Position numbers and translations under genes: made by a program. Shown here piece by piece: positions 42,130 through 55,275 of a DNA stretch of 64,000 nucleotides. The stretch spans positions 24,563,021 through 24,627,020 of the forward strand of contig OX335642.1 of NCBI GenBank assembly GCA_946894095.1. Direction: 5' to 3'. The notes beneath the pieces were generated by a model. That model saw only the letters and a list, made by a program, of their open reading frames with translations. It was not told where the DNA came from and made no database searches. Origin of the DNA: Incurvaria masculella. Lineage: Eukaryota; Arthropoda; Insecta; Lepidoptera; Incurvariidae. Numbering within the stretch: the stretch's first letter is position 1; every line of letters starts with the position of its first letter.

Positions 42130-45100
42130 GGGGCCACAGCGTGGATCATTCCGCGCGCCCGTGAAACTAAACATGGGTAGAGCAATAGAGGAGTAAGTGC
42201 TGAGCGGTGCTGTTTCTCTGAGTGGTTAATATATTTAAATTCGATAAAATTGAACATTTTCACGAATCGCCATCTGGATTCCCCACACGGGGTCTGAAAT
42301 CAAATAAAAATAGCACAATGCCGTTGTCACTTTCGGATGGGCCGGGATAAGCGCAATGAGGGGGCACTTTCCAATTTCCATACGATTCCCGCGCGCGGGT
42401 CTGCGCTGTCCCGCGGGAAATGATTACCTACCCGCCGCGCCGGGAAACTCCTGTGCCGCTCGCGCCGCCGCCGCCGCCCGGAGCGCCGCCGTGAATTCTG
42501 ATGAGTGATTTCGTGGCTGCGAAAGTACGCTCGTGAAATATTTTAGAGTTCTTAATGCACACTTATCTTCGTTAACGACATCAACCTGTGGTTTCAGAAC
42601 GCGCAAAGTATTCAGTTTTATTTTTAATGTGTTGTTCTGTGCTGCACGTTAAACTTATACAATTGGGCTGGGAGGAAATGCAGTGTTCCTCCCGTGCATA
42701 ACGTTAGAGCCCAATAAGAGATTCGTCGTTCGTGGTTCGGATTCCACGTTTAACTGTTCGGTCCTTACTTACTAGGTGATATCGAAAGTTATCAGACTTA
42801 CAATTACATCTGTATTGAAGCATTGCAATAAGATTTTGAAAATACTCAGAAAACCATTTTTGGTCGTGACATTGATATGAACCTGCGATTACAGGACATG
42901 TAATCTAAAGATCGCAGATTCAGATCTTATCCTGATTATTTTAAAAATCAAATTGTGATCCTGCAATATGGGTAGAGGTCGTTGAATAGCCCGAAATCAA
43001 AGTTAATAAAGAGTTTTTATTTTCTTTATAATTTACGGACTTTTTAAGCATATCCGGTTACTGCTCATTTCTGTTTATTAAACCTAAGGTAGTTCATAAG
43101 TCAATATTTTTTATTAGGAGTCTGTAAATCCGTGCTTTGTAAATAATACTTTCGGTTTAATTATTATACTAAAAAGTAACGAGTAGACCTTGGACCTTCC
43201 CATATATTTCCTTCAAGTCTCAAACATCTCATTGAGATAAAATAAATTAACTGAAGGTTTTTACATTCGCATGTTCTATTATATTAACTATGAAAAGTTA
43301 ATTAAAGTTTACGATTCAGATATCAAACGACTGGCAGCAACTAAACATAATATAAATATCATTTAAGTAGAAGCTAACCTTTTATGTCTGAAAAATAGGA
43401 AATAACAGGGGAATATCCCAATATACGAATCAACTTGTTTATTTGTGGACGAGGAAGTCGAAATTAAGGTGGCCCAACCCGGCGGGACTAACTCATTCGT
43501 GGGCACGGTACAAAACCGTGCTGTTGCGCTCTGGGACCTTCTCTGTTTCAAAGAATAAGACAGGCTCCGTGATGAGGAAGATGCAACATGTCCACAAAAA
43601 AGACGATGTGCATAGTGTATGATTTGGTAAGATTTACGAACATTTTTATTACAAAACGACTTATAGCTAAAAGCGAACCACGACCGCTGCAGTCAAAAAT
43701 CTAACAAAAACCAAATAGATTACAAATCTTGATTAAATAAGCTATGTCTGATGACTAATCTTATTAAGATGTTCTTACTTTTTCATAGCGTAATCCACCT
43801 CAAAAGTTATTGTATAAAACGTGCGAAAAATTCTAACTTTCGGACCTTCTAACTTAGAAACCAAACACAATTTTACAATGCCAACGGTCATCAGACATTT
43901 AGTTCGATCAAATAAAGCTATTTTCAGCAAAATTTTGGATCTCTGACAAGAAATATGGGCGTGATCTTCTTTCCCATTTTGTAAGGGGAGATGAGCGGGA
44001 TGGGCCACCTTAAATGAAAAGAATCGTGGAAAATAAATTTTGGTAGCAGATTCTTACCCAAGGATTAAGTTATAAAACCTTTCAGGCTGAACATACCCTG
44101 GTCTTTGGCTTTGGGTTACATAGAAACAATTTTGCCAGGTACATATTATGCTTCGATAGGGGCAAATTTCTTTAAATCAATCGAAATTCCTTGTTGGCAA
44201 AAGCCTGCTTTAACGGGCAAAAAAGTAAGGTAGTAACCATTTTGTTAAATCTGATCTATCAGTTTTTGGCGTAACTTCGTGTAGTTTGATTACCAAAAAA
44301 GTGTACCAAAGTAAATTTTGTACGATTTAAAAAATCATCCGCCATATTTTTTTAACGATAATTTATATTTAATTAAAACACAAAAAAATATGGGGGGGGG
44401 GGACGATTATTTGAAAGTATAAGCTTTGTGCACCAAATGTGCCACCTGGTTATCGTTTGGACAATAATGCCGTCAAATAAATATAAAAAAATATATTTTC
44501 CAAGAACTTGTTCGATTATGAAAACATCTAAATAGAAATAGTTAATTGAAAAACAAATATACAAAATTATTCGCATTCCCTACACTAGCCCGTCGAATAT
44601 CTTATAGGAAATAGAGGCTAAATATTCTTACATCACCTTTTCTAAGCGATAAAATATTACAAACTACATATGCTCATGAACATGCACTTTGTATTTTGTT
44701 GAGATTTGAATTGTTGAGTAGACGTGTATAGATAAATATGTACCTACAAAATAATTGTGAGAGATAATTTTAAAACCTGTGGGCAGCAGGCAGCTCCGTT
44801 TCCTTAATTGTTTATTGTTTATGAAAGCTCAACGTTAGAGCTTATCGCTAACTTGGTGTTTCTAGAAAATGCTTGGATCGACTTAGATAGGTAGCTTTGG
44901 CCTCCCTTTATTGTTAGACAATATAATTAGTAACGTTACATATCTTCAATTAATGTAGTAATTATTATAAAAAGTGTAAATTGGCACGAAAAAAATATTC
45001 TTAGGGTCCATTTAAGAAGCAACGAGAATACTAATTTTACCTTTTATTTCATCCTGAAGAATCCCAAGCAATGCACATTCCTGAAACCGGTCCGCTGTAG

Positions 45101-45888
45101 TCAAACTGAAGACACTAGGTACATGTTGTTGATTTCACTTAACACATCAGTATGCACATTATGTTCACATATAATTTTCTTCAAGTTCCACGCGCATTAT
45201 TATTATTAAAATTAAATTTTAAAACCGATAGGAGATAATCCTAGTATTTTTTCAATGTATACCGTTTATACGAACTTAAAATCAACGAAAACCACTAACT
45301 TTTAAGTCCATTCTACACCTTTAATTAATAGCGAATGATTTGTCAGCCCGTTCGCGCCAGTCGGTTTCGGGGCGACACACGAAAGCTTCCGACGCGACTT
45401 TTAACCGCGAGCTTTGGAAGCGCACTAAAGCAAAGTGAGCGAGTAGGCAGATGCGTGCTTTGCTGCGTGCGATCGAGACGGCGCTATCGTAGGGCGGGGG
45501 CGTTCGGTGCGGCAGTGTCAGATCTATACAGAGCAACGCGTACCAACTGGGAATACAGGGTACACAACGGGATAAAGTTTAATTAGCTCTCTTACATTAA
45601 TAAAAACAAATTTGGTTGTGGTGGTATGACATACGGAGAGATGAGCAGGACGAAAGTATACAGGTCCCGTGGTTTTCATTGACTACGGAACCCTAAACAT
45701 TGTTATTATTAATTAAAAGCCAAGGAACGAATCGCATAAAATAGACAGATTATCTAATCTGATATCTGACAACGGCGAAATACAATATATCACTACTTTT
45801 TAAAATTAAATGATTGTGTTTCAGGACTGGCTCTCCTGCTGCCCAAGCCTGTCCTGTCCACGTCAAGAGCTAGTTATTATGCCGGCTT
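42130..45888. other. Long spacer, no gene recognised
   Basis: 42385-42495 is strongly GC/CpG-rich (CGCTCGCGCCGCCGCCGCCG) and 45345-45545 is moderately CpG-rich; neither yields a recognised exon. 42690-42790 and 42870-42935 look like diverged SINE pieces. 44391-44402 is a G run. 43775-44008 (minus, 77 codons) is unrecognised. Confidence 0.35.
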
Positions 45889-46209
45889 TTGCAGCCGCGT
45901 AGCAAGGGAATGGAGATAGGCATTATGTGCATTGTCTCTCTTCTTTACTTAATCTTAAATGATCCCAAATCCCCACTTTATCTTAAAGAACGCTTCAAAT
46001 ATCTCTCTTTTCATAGTGTGCCACTAAGGTCTGCAGATAATCTCCTGCTCCTTATTCCGTCACATTCTTCCACTGCTTATTCGGGTTCTTTTACAGTTCA
46101 CTCAGCACTATTGTGGAATCAATTGCCTCTTACTATTAGGGAAAGTGCTTCTTTGTCTATTTTTAAGGTAAAATTAAAATCTTGGTACTTGACATGTTAT
46201 AACAATTAA
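45889..46209 (+). pseudogene. LINE reverse transcriptase C-terminus (CR1-like)
   Basis: The 106-codon frame contains YLKERFKYLSFHS, then LRSADNLLLLIPSHSS and HSALLWNQLPLTIRE, then LSIFKVKLKSWYL, the F--HS--LRS----L--P--------SF---A--LWN-LP--IR---S---FK--LK pattern that ends many LINE proteins. The stop is intact at 46207-46209. Upstream RT domains are absent, so it is a 5'-truncated insertion, recent enough to keep an open tail frame. An AATAAA (46407-46412) precedes the simple-repeat tail. Confidence 0.85.
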
Positions 46210-46412
46210 ATCAATCAAATATTTTCGGTTAATATAGTTTTAAGTTATCTAATGTTTTCTAAGAGTAATTATGGTGCTAAGTTTTAAGTAATTTATGTTT
46301 CTTGCTACCTCTTAATATATTTTCTAATATTAAGGTTAGCTGTTAGAGATTGCCTTTAGCAATAAGCTCGCCTTTGCATACTATGTAATATACAACTATT
46401 AACAGCAATAAA

Positions 46413-46813
46413 GAATATTTTCATTTCATTTCATTTTCATTTCATTTTCATTTTCATTTCATTTTCATTTCATTTTCATTTCATTTTCATTTCATTTTCA
46501 TTTCATTTTCATTTCATTTTCATTTCATTTTCATTTCATTTTCATTTCATTTTCATTTCATTTTCATTTCATTTTCATTTCATTTTCATTTCATTTTCAT
46601 TTCATTTTCATTTCATTTTCATTTCATTTTCATTTCATTTTCATTTCATTTTCATTTCATTTTCATTTCATTTTCATTTCATTTTCATTTCATTTTCATT
46701 TCATTTTCATTTCATTTTCATTTCATTTTCATTTCATTTTCATTTCATTTTCATTTCATTTTCATTTCATTTTCATTTCATTTTCATTTCATTTTCATTT
46801 CATTTTCATTTTT
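46413..46813. repeat. ~400-bp array of an 11-bp unit (TTTTCATTTCA)
   Basis: About 36 near-identical copies of ATTTTCATTTC run without interruption from just after the LINE's AATAAA to CATTTTTCGGGGAAG. It is the expanded 3' tail of the LINE insertion at 45889. A short TTTCATTTCATTTCATTT tract at 4428 may be a related tail. Confidence 0.95.
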
Positions 46814-49084
46814 CGGGGAAGTGAGTTTGCCGACTGAACAACTCCGTTACCATACTGGAGATATGGGAGTCAGCTTATCTGTCATCCTGAGCGGGGATTG
46901 AACGGTAAGCAGTTTCGGTTGCGGGCGGTGAGCGTGCATTACAGGAAGTCCGTGGTCAGAAGTAGTGGACCTGTCTGGAGAACAGGGAGTGGACTTCCTC
47001 CAGGTGGTACTCGCCATTAAGCAATATGCGAGTATAGAAATATCAGAGTATCCAAGCAATATGCAGAGGCTGCAAGACCTATCAAAGACCTATGGGGTTA
47101 TGGTTAACGCCTGGACGTTTTCGGGCGTTCAGCGCTAACGGTTGGTCACTGGGAGTGCTACATAATAAACAGCGAAGGGAAAGTCATATAGCCTGCACAA
47201 AATACACTCTGTCTCCTCTGAGATCCAAAACCGCTTCTTCCATTCAATCCCAATAGACGCCTGTTTGAGATGAGCGGGGTCATCTTTACTCAAATAAAAG
47301 ACATACTTTTCTCAAGGACAAGCATACATTCAAACTAATTACGCTGCTTTTATGGATGCTTCGACGGATAATCTAGAGCCACCGATGACGCTACGATCAC
47401 AGAATACTTTTTTCGCTTCCTCTACGGACATAGTTCTTCTCATGCATGCTCTAAGATTTCAGGTGCTACGTTGCTGACCTTTTCTGAACTTTTACATTAA
47501 TCAGCAGGTCTATTCTAGGAATTTCAGGCTTAGGAATCGTGCATCGTTTCGGTCGAGATTTTGTATTTTTGAATGTGTCGAAGACTAGAAGTAATTCTGT
47601 TTCATCCCGCCTTTCTATCTATTTGAAATAAAATTATTTACGCTACAACCGCATTTCTTAGAGTCCTCTGTGGCTCATACAACTTTGTTCCGGAAACTTT
47701 ACGGCGAGAAAATTGTAAAAGCAGTTTTCTTGACCGACACAGTTCTGATTCCTAATCATGGAATTTCTATTAATAGACTTGTTGGTTGTGGTAGGCAAAT
47801 CATTTTACTCACTTCTGCGTGTAAGCAAAATTACTTATTCTGTGCTGTATATTGTTTTCGCCATTCTTTTGTAACCCATTTCCTCTTCATATCTTAACTA
47901 TCTTAGGATATCCTTGAATGTAAAAGTCTACAAAGAAAGGTATTTAATTCTCGTAAATTCCTTTTTTTCTATAAATCAATATATTATCGAGTTTATTCGA
48001 TTTTTAGTGGATGTTTAGCCATTACTCTGAAAAATATATATCATTGAACTATAGGGAGGAAAGCCACTGTTAAGAAACATACATATAGGTACACTTATCC
48101 ATCCAAATGTTCAACTATTTTCTCCAATTATCTTGGGATTATAACATATTGATATTCAGTGACCGTTAAATTAAATTAATAAATAAAAAAGATGCTCTGT
48201 TGGCACACCAAAATTTACCCGTCACACCGCGCAGTACTCTCTACCGGAATCTGTTTTCGCATTTTCGTTGTTATTTTATTGCGATTGTGGGATTGTAGAT
48301 CGGACGCGCACTGCAAGGAGGACCCCGCATTTGCCTGGTTTCGTAGAAAAGTATAACGGGAATCCGCTCCGATGTTATTGGATATTGAAAATGGCAGACG
48401 CAGGGGAAACGCCTAAACGGGATTTGTTTGCGTAGTTGTTACAATATTGATATTATTGGCTCGGTAAGGGCAATCGAGAATGAGATTTCGGTGGCGGAAT
48501 TGTTTCACCGAGGTCATTGGGCTTGAATAGAAACGGGTAAATTTTCAAAAGGATTCGGGAAAGTACCCCGAATCCTTAGGGATTCCGATTCATCGAACAG
48601 CTCTCATTTGTGACGAAATCCAACATCCAACTCAGAAAAAGAAATGCATAAACAGGGCCATTTATGTTTAGTTCATGCATGACAAATGCATGAACAGGGC
48701 GGAGATCAGAACTCTCGGATGGGATGCAGGTCCACTCGGCCCTGAGCGACGAGCCGCTCCACGAGAGATTATCTTGTGAATATTCGAAGGTTATTACAGT
48801 ACTGGTTTCTAATTAAATTCAGATTTATTTATCTAAAAACTTTAATTTCATTCACTGTTAATTACATGTGCAGTCGTCATTAAGAGGGTTTCTAATCCCT
48901 TTAAAGAAATCAACCAACCATCAGAAATCATACGGGTTTACGATCGCGTTGCGGGCTCCGCTCGAGTGAATGTCGGAACCAAAATTGTCCCGATCAGAGC
49001 CGGGTACCCCAGATGATGTCTAATGTAAGTCGCAAAATATGGTTACCCTGTTCTCAATAGTTAAGAAGATATTTCATTTAAATT
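46814..49084. other. Spacer, no gene recognised
   Basis: 46815-47170 has several short frames without domains. 48690-48775 looks like a reversed tRNA-like SINE head (plus-strand GTCCACTCGGCCCTGAGCGA). 48955-49015 has an inverted end of repeat Y (GGCTCCGCTCGAGTGAATG). No gene supported. Confidence 0.35.
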
Positions 49085-49262
49085 AATTGACCTGTAAGTA
49101 ACGATGTGTCTTTCTAGCAAAATACGTCAATAGTCATAAGGAGGCCTATGTCCACTTTTTTGTAAATCGGGACCACCGTGCAACGTCCCCTCACATTTTA
49201 CCAGAATTCGTTAGGCTGAATGTCCAAAACTGCTCGAGCGAAGCCAGGAACCTCAGCTAGTA
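49085..49262 (+). repeat. Dispersed repeat Y, 3' portion
   Basis: GAATGTCCAAAACTGCTCGA, GCGAAGCCAGGAACCTCAGC, then TAGTATAC. The same ending is at 52310-52330 (GGCGGAACCTCAGTTAGTTT) and 57270-57300 (GTTACCTTAGCTAGTATAA). A short non-coding dispersed repeat, possibly the 3' end of an RTE-like or SINE family. Confidence 0.6.
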
Positions 49263-49755
49263 TACACTATAAAGCTAAATACTCACAGTCCTTATCGCTT
49301 AATTAATTTGTATATTTTAAGAATAAATACATTCACTGAAAGAAGCTAGCAATGCTGCTCTACACGACTATTTGCCATCCTGGTAGTAGTTGGATGAAAC
49401 TAACACTCGAAATCATTGCTTCACTCCAACAGACAAGTGAACGAGCACGGCTAAAAGCAAGTGAAAAGGTATTTCTTTCCAAATTGCCCACCCAAAACAT
49501 CTTGACTCTTCAACTCCCCGACGTCTTATTTCGCATTAGGCTGACGCCACAGATTATATAATAGCGACTTGAGCTTAGAACAGCCACAGAGCCGTATGAA
49601 GATTTTCTTGCATAGGTTTAAAACATTAAAGATATTTACACTCGAATCAAAAGATATGTGCCATTTAACGCACCTAATATGAGACCCGCAGTGCGATTAC
49701 GCAAAATTTGAGGATGGTGCCGCGGTACGTGTAGGTGCGCCCCCGTCATTTCTAA

Positions 49756-50064
49756 AGTGCGATTACGAAGCCGTTTTTCATCCACCTACATCCAGCACGG
49801 ACCAATCTGTGTCGACAATAGGTCAACTTTTGAGGTACTTGACTAGACGAGCAGACTAAATAGGCGTTTACCTCCCCGCATTTGACAGTTCTTTGCCGTT
49901 TCGTAATACCGATTCGACGCGAAATGTATGGAGTTGACCTAATTGCTGCGGGTAGCGCTGAGTGCCGCACCATTTGTGAATGCATCGTTTTCGTAATCGC
50001 AAAAGCTGTCATATTGCTGTAAGTACAGCAACCTACACCCAATTTTGTGCTTCGTAATTGCACT
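49756..50064. mobile_element. 309-bp terminal-inverted-repeat fragment
   Basis: AGTGCGATTACGAAG at the left is matched by CTTCGTAATTGCACT at the right, with further partial pairing (CACCTACATC versus its neighbour AACCTACACC in complement). A second, offset GTGCGATTACGCAAAATTT lies at 49693 and TTTTCGTAATCGCAAAAG at ~49990. A 108-codon minus frame spans it but has no recognised domain. Confidence 0.5.
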
Positions 50065-52184
50065 GCCGTTCTCTCCAATTACTATAACATAAATAATAAT
50101 TTACCATAAGTAGTAATAACTACCAACCCAACGTGCGCTTACATGCCAAACGGATTTGTGCGGGCGGGAACTGACTTGGCGAGCGCATTTCGGGAGCATA
50201 TTCGTACGCGGTTACGTTGTTTGAACTGTGTGGGACACGACGCGCGGCCAGCTTTCCATAAAAATATGTGTACACTTTTTCCATTCAGCGGAGTTTAAAA
50301 GTCCCATCTACATCTGTTAAGCGATTTTTAATCTATAAACGGACAGACAGAAAGACGCCAGACGTTAAATTCTAGCGGAAATGAAAGATTGTCCTTGTTT
50401 TCCATCCAGTTCAATATAGCGGTCCTCGTTATAAAGGGAAGGTTAGGTTAGCACAGTACCCGATACCAACGTTTGATGTAAGAAGACAGGTCCATCAGAC
50501 CAAAAATCAACAGAACTCATGGCAAGCCCCCATGACCTTCTGGTGCATTGAAATTGACTTTATTTCATGAAGGCCCTTTAAAATCAGAGAAATGCCTATC
50601 TTATTAAATGCAACGATATCCACCACATGCCACTTCTCCTTTCTTTTATCTTCAGTGCATTCACCGCAAAGTTGCAAAAAAAGTTGCGATAGCGAAATAT
50701 TCGCAAAAGCAAAAATGTGGCACTCTGTTCGATCCTATAAATCCCTGTCAATTTCTTAAACGATTACTCACCCAACCCTGTGGTGCGTCTGCTAACTACA
50801 GTTGAATAATCTATCACCTATCCAGCATTAGTGTGCAGTTTATATTCAACCAAGCAATCCTATCTTAGCATTTCAGGTCCATAACAGTTTTAAAATATAT
50901 TTGCCTGATCATTAGGTTCTAGAAAATGTTCGGAATGTGGTGTGGCATCTAAGCACTTGGAAACAGGGCCACACGGTGTCCGACCTGCACGGCATGAAAA
51001 TAATTGGCTATAGAGAGTAGATCGAGCGGTGAAAATACTTGGTTGATTGGATGATTTTGCTACGCGATGTTGCGGCGTCTCTCGAAGTCTACCGTGAGCA
51101 CATATTTCACTTGATGCTCAATAAGTTCGCCACATCGAGGTAGTGCCGACCAACGAACTTCAGTAAGTGCAACATATTAGGCCTTACACCTAGATTCGAT
51201 GCAAAACATTATTCTTCTTCCATTTCTTTAAAGTCACTTGCCAAAATCGTATTTGAATAACATATTTTTTTTACTTTCCAATATATGAAAGAGAAAATAA
51301 AGCAATCGGCATCGTACATGCCCATGTGCCGTTGGTTTGGCGATGCGTTCGTTCAGGTGCCGCCCACCCTCCCCTCGACACATCGATCTTCCTCACGGGG
51401 TGGCGCGGCGCGGGGCCGGACACACGTCGCCATGGAGCAGAGAGCGCGGCCCCTAGATCGAGTCGCCGGCTAAGCCATGTCAGAGTTATAGCTTGCTACT
51501 GTCAGATCTACGTTAGTATTTTTTTTATTTCAGCAGTAAAAACAGAAATAAACAGCAGAAAACAAAAAATAACAACATAACTTAAACTAAAATGCCTATT
51601 TTTCGTGGTAACACAAACCGAAAATATATTTACTTAACGGATATAGTCACATAGAAATAATTACCCTTTTTACACTATTAAAGTTTCGGCGGTATCTACA
51701 AAAGATTCGTTAAATAATTGACTCGTGTGAGGGATACAGGACTACAGATTTTTATTACAGGCTAGGTTAACATAGAACTTTATAGTGTTTCGTGATAACT
51801 AGTCAAATGGTGGTTTAATAAAATTCAAATAACGCTAACAGACCTATGGAGAAAGGCTGGAAGCACTTACTTTAACTACCCTTGAGAGTCATCCAGAACA
51901 AGGTGATCTTAGAGAAACTTTAAAGATTTCTCAATAAGTTGACATATCCACAAGAAACGCAACATAACGCTTCGACCCTTAAAATTAATAAAACTCAAAC
52001 AACTACGAGCCCCGGGAAGAATTTCCTATCGAAAATAATAGTGGACTTTTGGAAAAATCTGGAAGAAGATATTGTTCAATCTCCATCAATACACTTATTT
52101 AAAAATAAATTGGGTAGAAATTAAAAAAATGTGTGGAATAAAATTAACCAAGCATAATCAAAACTAAGGAAGGTTCTTAGCTAT
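50065..52184. other. Spacer, no gene recognised
   Basis: 50395-50455 (TTCCATCCAGTTCAATATAG, GGGAAGGTTAGG) is a SINE 3' fragment. 51355-51475 is CpG-rich with two overlapping frames that I do not recognise. The remainder is AT-rich and featureless. Confidence 0.35.
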
Positions 52185-52332
52185 CCTCGAACCCGGTAGA
52201 TTGTGCTGTTGTCAAGATCTAGATATTTTGTTTGAATGACGCGCCCGCGGTTACCACATATTTCCAGGCACCGCTTTGTCCAAAATGAAATCTTGCCGAG
52301 CCGAGCCGGCGGAACCTCAGTTAGTTTATAAT
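52185..52332 (+). repeat. Dispersed repeat Y, copy
   Basis: AACCCGGTAGATTGTGCTG, TTTTGTTTGAATGACGCGCC, CCACATATTTCCAGGCACC, then CCGGCGGAACCTCAGTTAG. It is colinear with 27056-27252 and shares its ending with 49085-49262. Confidence 0.6.
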
Positions 52333-52737
52333 AAAATAACTGACGAATCCTAGCGTATATTGATATAAGACAAAGCAATTTTTTTAACTACATCAACTTT
52401 CCACCGTAAGAACCTCCCAAGTCTCTACCCTTAATGGCGGCAGGGGAAGTGCGGCCCGACCGGACAATAGAGATGGTTAATAATTCACTCGCACCGGACT
52501 ATCTGCTGAGCAGTGAATAGAGAAAGCGGAGTTTAACTTATTCATTTGACTAAGATTAATAGGCCCGATATTAACGTTAAATTAAATTTAGTTATTAATT
52601 CAATTATCAAGCAGCGATAGTGGTAGCGCTGTGCTCTCGTAGTGTCTACAATTTATTCGAGGGCCAAGCTGAGATCTTCATAGTGCACGAACTACATCGT
52701 GCGGGATCCATGTATAATAACTGCGGTTTCTTTTGTT

Positions 52738-52985
52738 ATTAAAAACCGGTATGGGTGGCTGTGCTGAGGACCGAAGGTGCTCAGAAAAGCCAAATACACC
52801 TTGCATCGCGAAACTAGGCTCGGAGGCACTATACCGGCGAATTTGCGGACTATCGCTGAGCTATCGAGCTTGTTTAAATTACGCTTAAAGACGCCCAGGT
52901 TATAGGTATAAAGAAAGGCGCCGGCAGATGGTTCCATATTCTTGCGGTGCGGCAGAGAAATGAGTTTGAGAAACGGTTCATTCTC
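52738..52985 (-). pseudogene. LINE C-terminal tail fragment (family Q), copy 2
   Basis: The minus strand, with one frameshift, reads AARIWNHLPAP, then FLYTYNLGVFKRNLNKLDSS, similar to the A--WN-LP----F---YNL--FK--- end of LINE proteins. Nucleotide words match copy 1 at 32890-33125 (GGTATGGGTGGCTGTGCTGA; GACTATCGCTGAGCTATCGA). Confidence 0.65.
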
Positions 52986-53164
52986 GAAAGCCTAATGCCC
53001 CAAGGGGGTGCACTTATTATCTGTGGCGACCTAGTAAGAATACGCATTTTTCGGCGTAGTGTAACGTAGCCATACTCTAATCGAAAGTAGGTGTTCGCAT
53101 TATTACATCCGAATATATATATTTATATATAGTTATAAAACGTTTTGCTTCTCCGGGAATTGTT
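52986..53164. other. Short spacer
   Basis: No feature beyond short ATATAT words between two LINE tails. Confidence 0.3.
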
Positions 53165-53560
53165 ATTCCATATTATGTTAGGGACATTAGAGGTGCCCGA
53201 AGACGCCTATGGTATTTCGAACTTACACAGGGGGTCAAAAACTACGCAGGCCGACTAGGTGTTTCTTCGCACCATGTTTGAAGAAGCCCAGGTTAGACTT
53301 TGAGGGAAAGGCTTTGGCAGAAAGTGCATCCCATAGTTTACCGATCCTATGGATAAAGGATCTAGTCTAGAGGTTGGTTCTTATTCTCGGAATGTCGACA
53401 TTGAATATGTGCATTTCCTACCTGTTACGCGTGGAACGGTGATAGAAGGACGGAGTGACAGCATTATGCAGCTCCGAAGAGCATTCTCAATGGTAGAGAC
53501 AATAGAACACAGATAGAGACACTGCATCCGGAGTTGGAGGATGTATTCGACATAATGCTC
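53165..53560 (-). pseudogene. LINE C-terminal tail fragment (family Z)
   Basis: The plus strand shows GGTGCCCGAAGACGCC, TTTCTTCGCACCATGTTTGA and CATAGTTTACCGATCCTATG, shared with the Z copies at 6874, 40018 and 55276. It extends further on the right (AATGTCGACATTGAATATGT, AGACAATAGAACACAGATAG), so this is the longest Z copy. Minus-strand coding is broken by stops. Confidence 0.65.
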
Positions 53561-55063
53561 GTAAACGGGTGCTGCATTATGTTAGATTATGGGCATAGTT
53601 TTCGCAATTTTGTGCGTGAATTCATAATGTTTTTATTTTTAACACAGTTTGAACATATTTTTTTAATTTTTTTTTACAGCGTCGCCTAATGAAAGCATTA
53701 TTACAATATCTTGTTTTTCAGAATGAAATTTCGAAAAACATTTTATAAGCCAGAATTTTTAAGTTGATGTTATCTAATACATATATTTTTTTAAATAAAT
53801 GTTAGATCTGAAGATAAAATTGCCTGATTGTTGAAAAGGGTTTAATGTGCGTATGTTGACTGAACAATATTCGTCATGTCTATGTATATTTTGATAACGT
53901 AATAATTTTTGGCGAACCGGTAAACAAACGATCGATCAATTCTCGATACCCAAAGAATATTCGAGCCGCTGGAAGTAAATCGAAAATAAGATAAAGTGCC
54001 GGCCAAGACCCTATATAATCAAATGTTCGCGCATCTCCTCTTAGGATAGGGCCTCTTTTCAATCTTGTCACGTGGTCCTTAGGGAGGTAAACGTACCTAC
54101 CCTTGACAGGATTTGATGGAACGGCTCGACTTTCCGGTGTGAAAACATATGTACCTTCTTGGAGCGGCTCAGACGCGCGGGGACTTGCCGTTCATTCCAG
54201 AGGTCATATACCAATTTATTTCTCTTCCTGAGTTGAATGAATGCATTTCGTCACGAATGTGATTTGCTCCATGGTTTTGTATCTATTTGAAACGGTAGAT
54301 CCCCTTGCCCTATTAGGTGGTAGTTAGGCCCACCACCATAGCATTGAATTAAAAAAAAGTAAAAGTAAAAAAATATTTCCATTTTTGTAGTTACGATTAT
54401 TGTTATTTTTACAGTCGGCGTCAGCTGGGCACGCGCTGCGCCAGTCAAGAGAACCTTGGCTACCTTGGCTGGCACCGATTTTCGTTGTGTGGTAAGTCGA
54501 ATTAATATCAACCTCCTACGTATATATTATGATTCAGATATGTTCTGTAAAATTTCAGTAATTGGCCATGTTCTCCATTACTCGTATATAAGTAGTGCCA
54601 TAAACATATTGAAATACTTTTGGCATAGTTTTTCGTACGTCTTTACTTTCAACTGACAATTATGTTAAAACATCATAGGGTATTCGTGTAAAAAACACGG
54701 AATTATATGTAAACACCGTGACCAAAAATGGTTCATTCTTTACGGTAAAATAGAGCGAAAATGCCAAACAAAATGGCTGCCTCCCTAAATATGCTTAGCC
54801 ACTAGGCAGTTTACAGCGTTACTATTATATATTATATTACACTCCCAAGCTATAAAGAAATAGATAAGGTAACAAGAAAAGTAAACATATGTATATGCAG
54901 AGGAGTGTTTACATCTCCCACCTTATGTTTTATCCATTGTGGATTTTGTAAGGATTCCCGAAAGGAGTGCCTAAGCTGAATAATATCTACATAACAATGT
55001 TTAACTTCACTAACTCTTATAAAAATCAGCGCCTGGCTGTCGTCCGTCCTATTTTATATGGTG
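53561..55063. other. Spacer with a SINE fragment
   Basis: 54200-54340 (TATTTCTCTTCCTGAGTTGA, GCTCCATGGTTTTGTATC, GGTAGATCCCCTTGCCC) matches the SINE body in plus orientation. Nothing else is recognised. Confidence 0.4.
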
Positions 55064-55275
55064 CCATAACCAAGGGGTGCCAACGGAACCCTAATACTAA
55101 CCCTTTCGCTGTCCGTCCTTCCGTCCGTCCGTCCGTCTGTCACAGGGCTGTATCTCATGAATCGTAATAGGAAGGCAGCTGAAATTTTTAACAGAGTGTG
55201 TACTTATTTTTCCGGTATAACAAAAAACAGGTAAAATAAAAAAAATAAAAAAATTAAAGGGGCCCATTTTTTATC
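55064..55275 (-). mobile_element. Interspersed repeat 'GTGCGAGTCGGACTCGCAC' family, copy D (truncated)
   Basis: It contains GGTGCCAACGGAACCCTAAT, a GTCC microsatellite of ~6 units (55112-55138), TCACAGGGCTGTATCTCATG and GGCAGCTGAAATTT. The end with the self-complementary 19-mer is missing. It ends next to a Z-type LINE tail. Confidence 0.75.
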
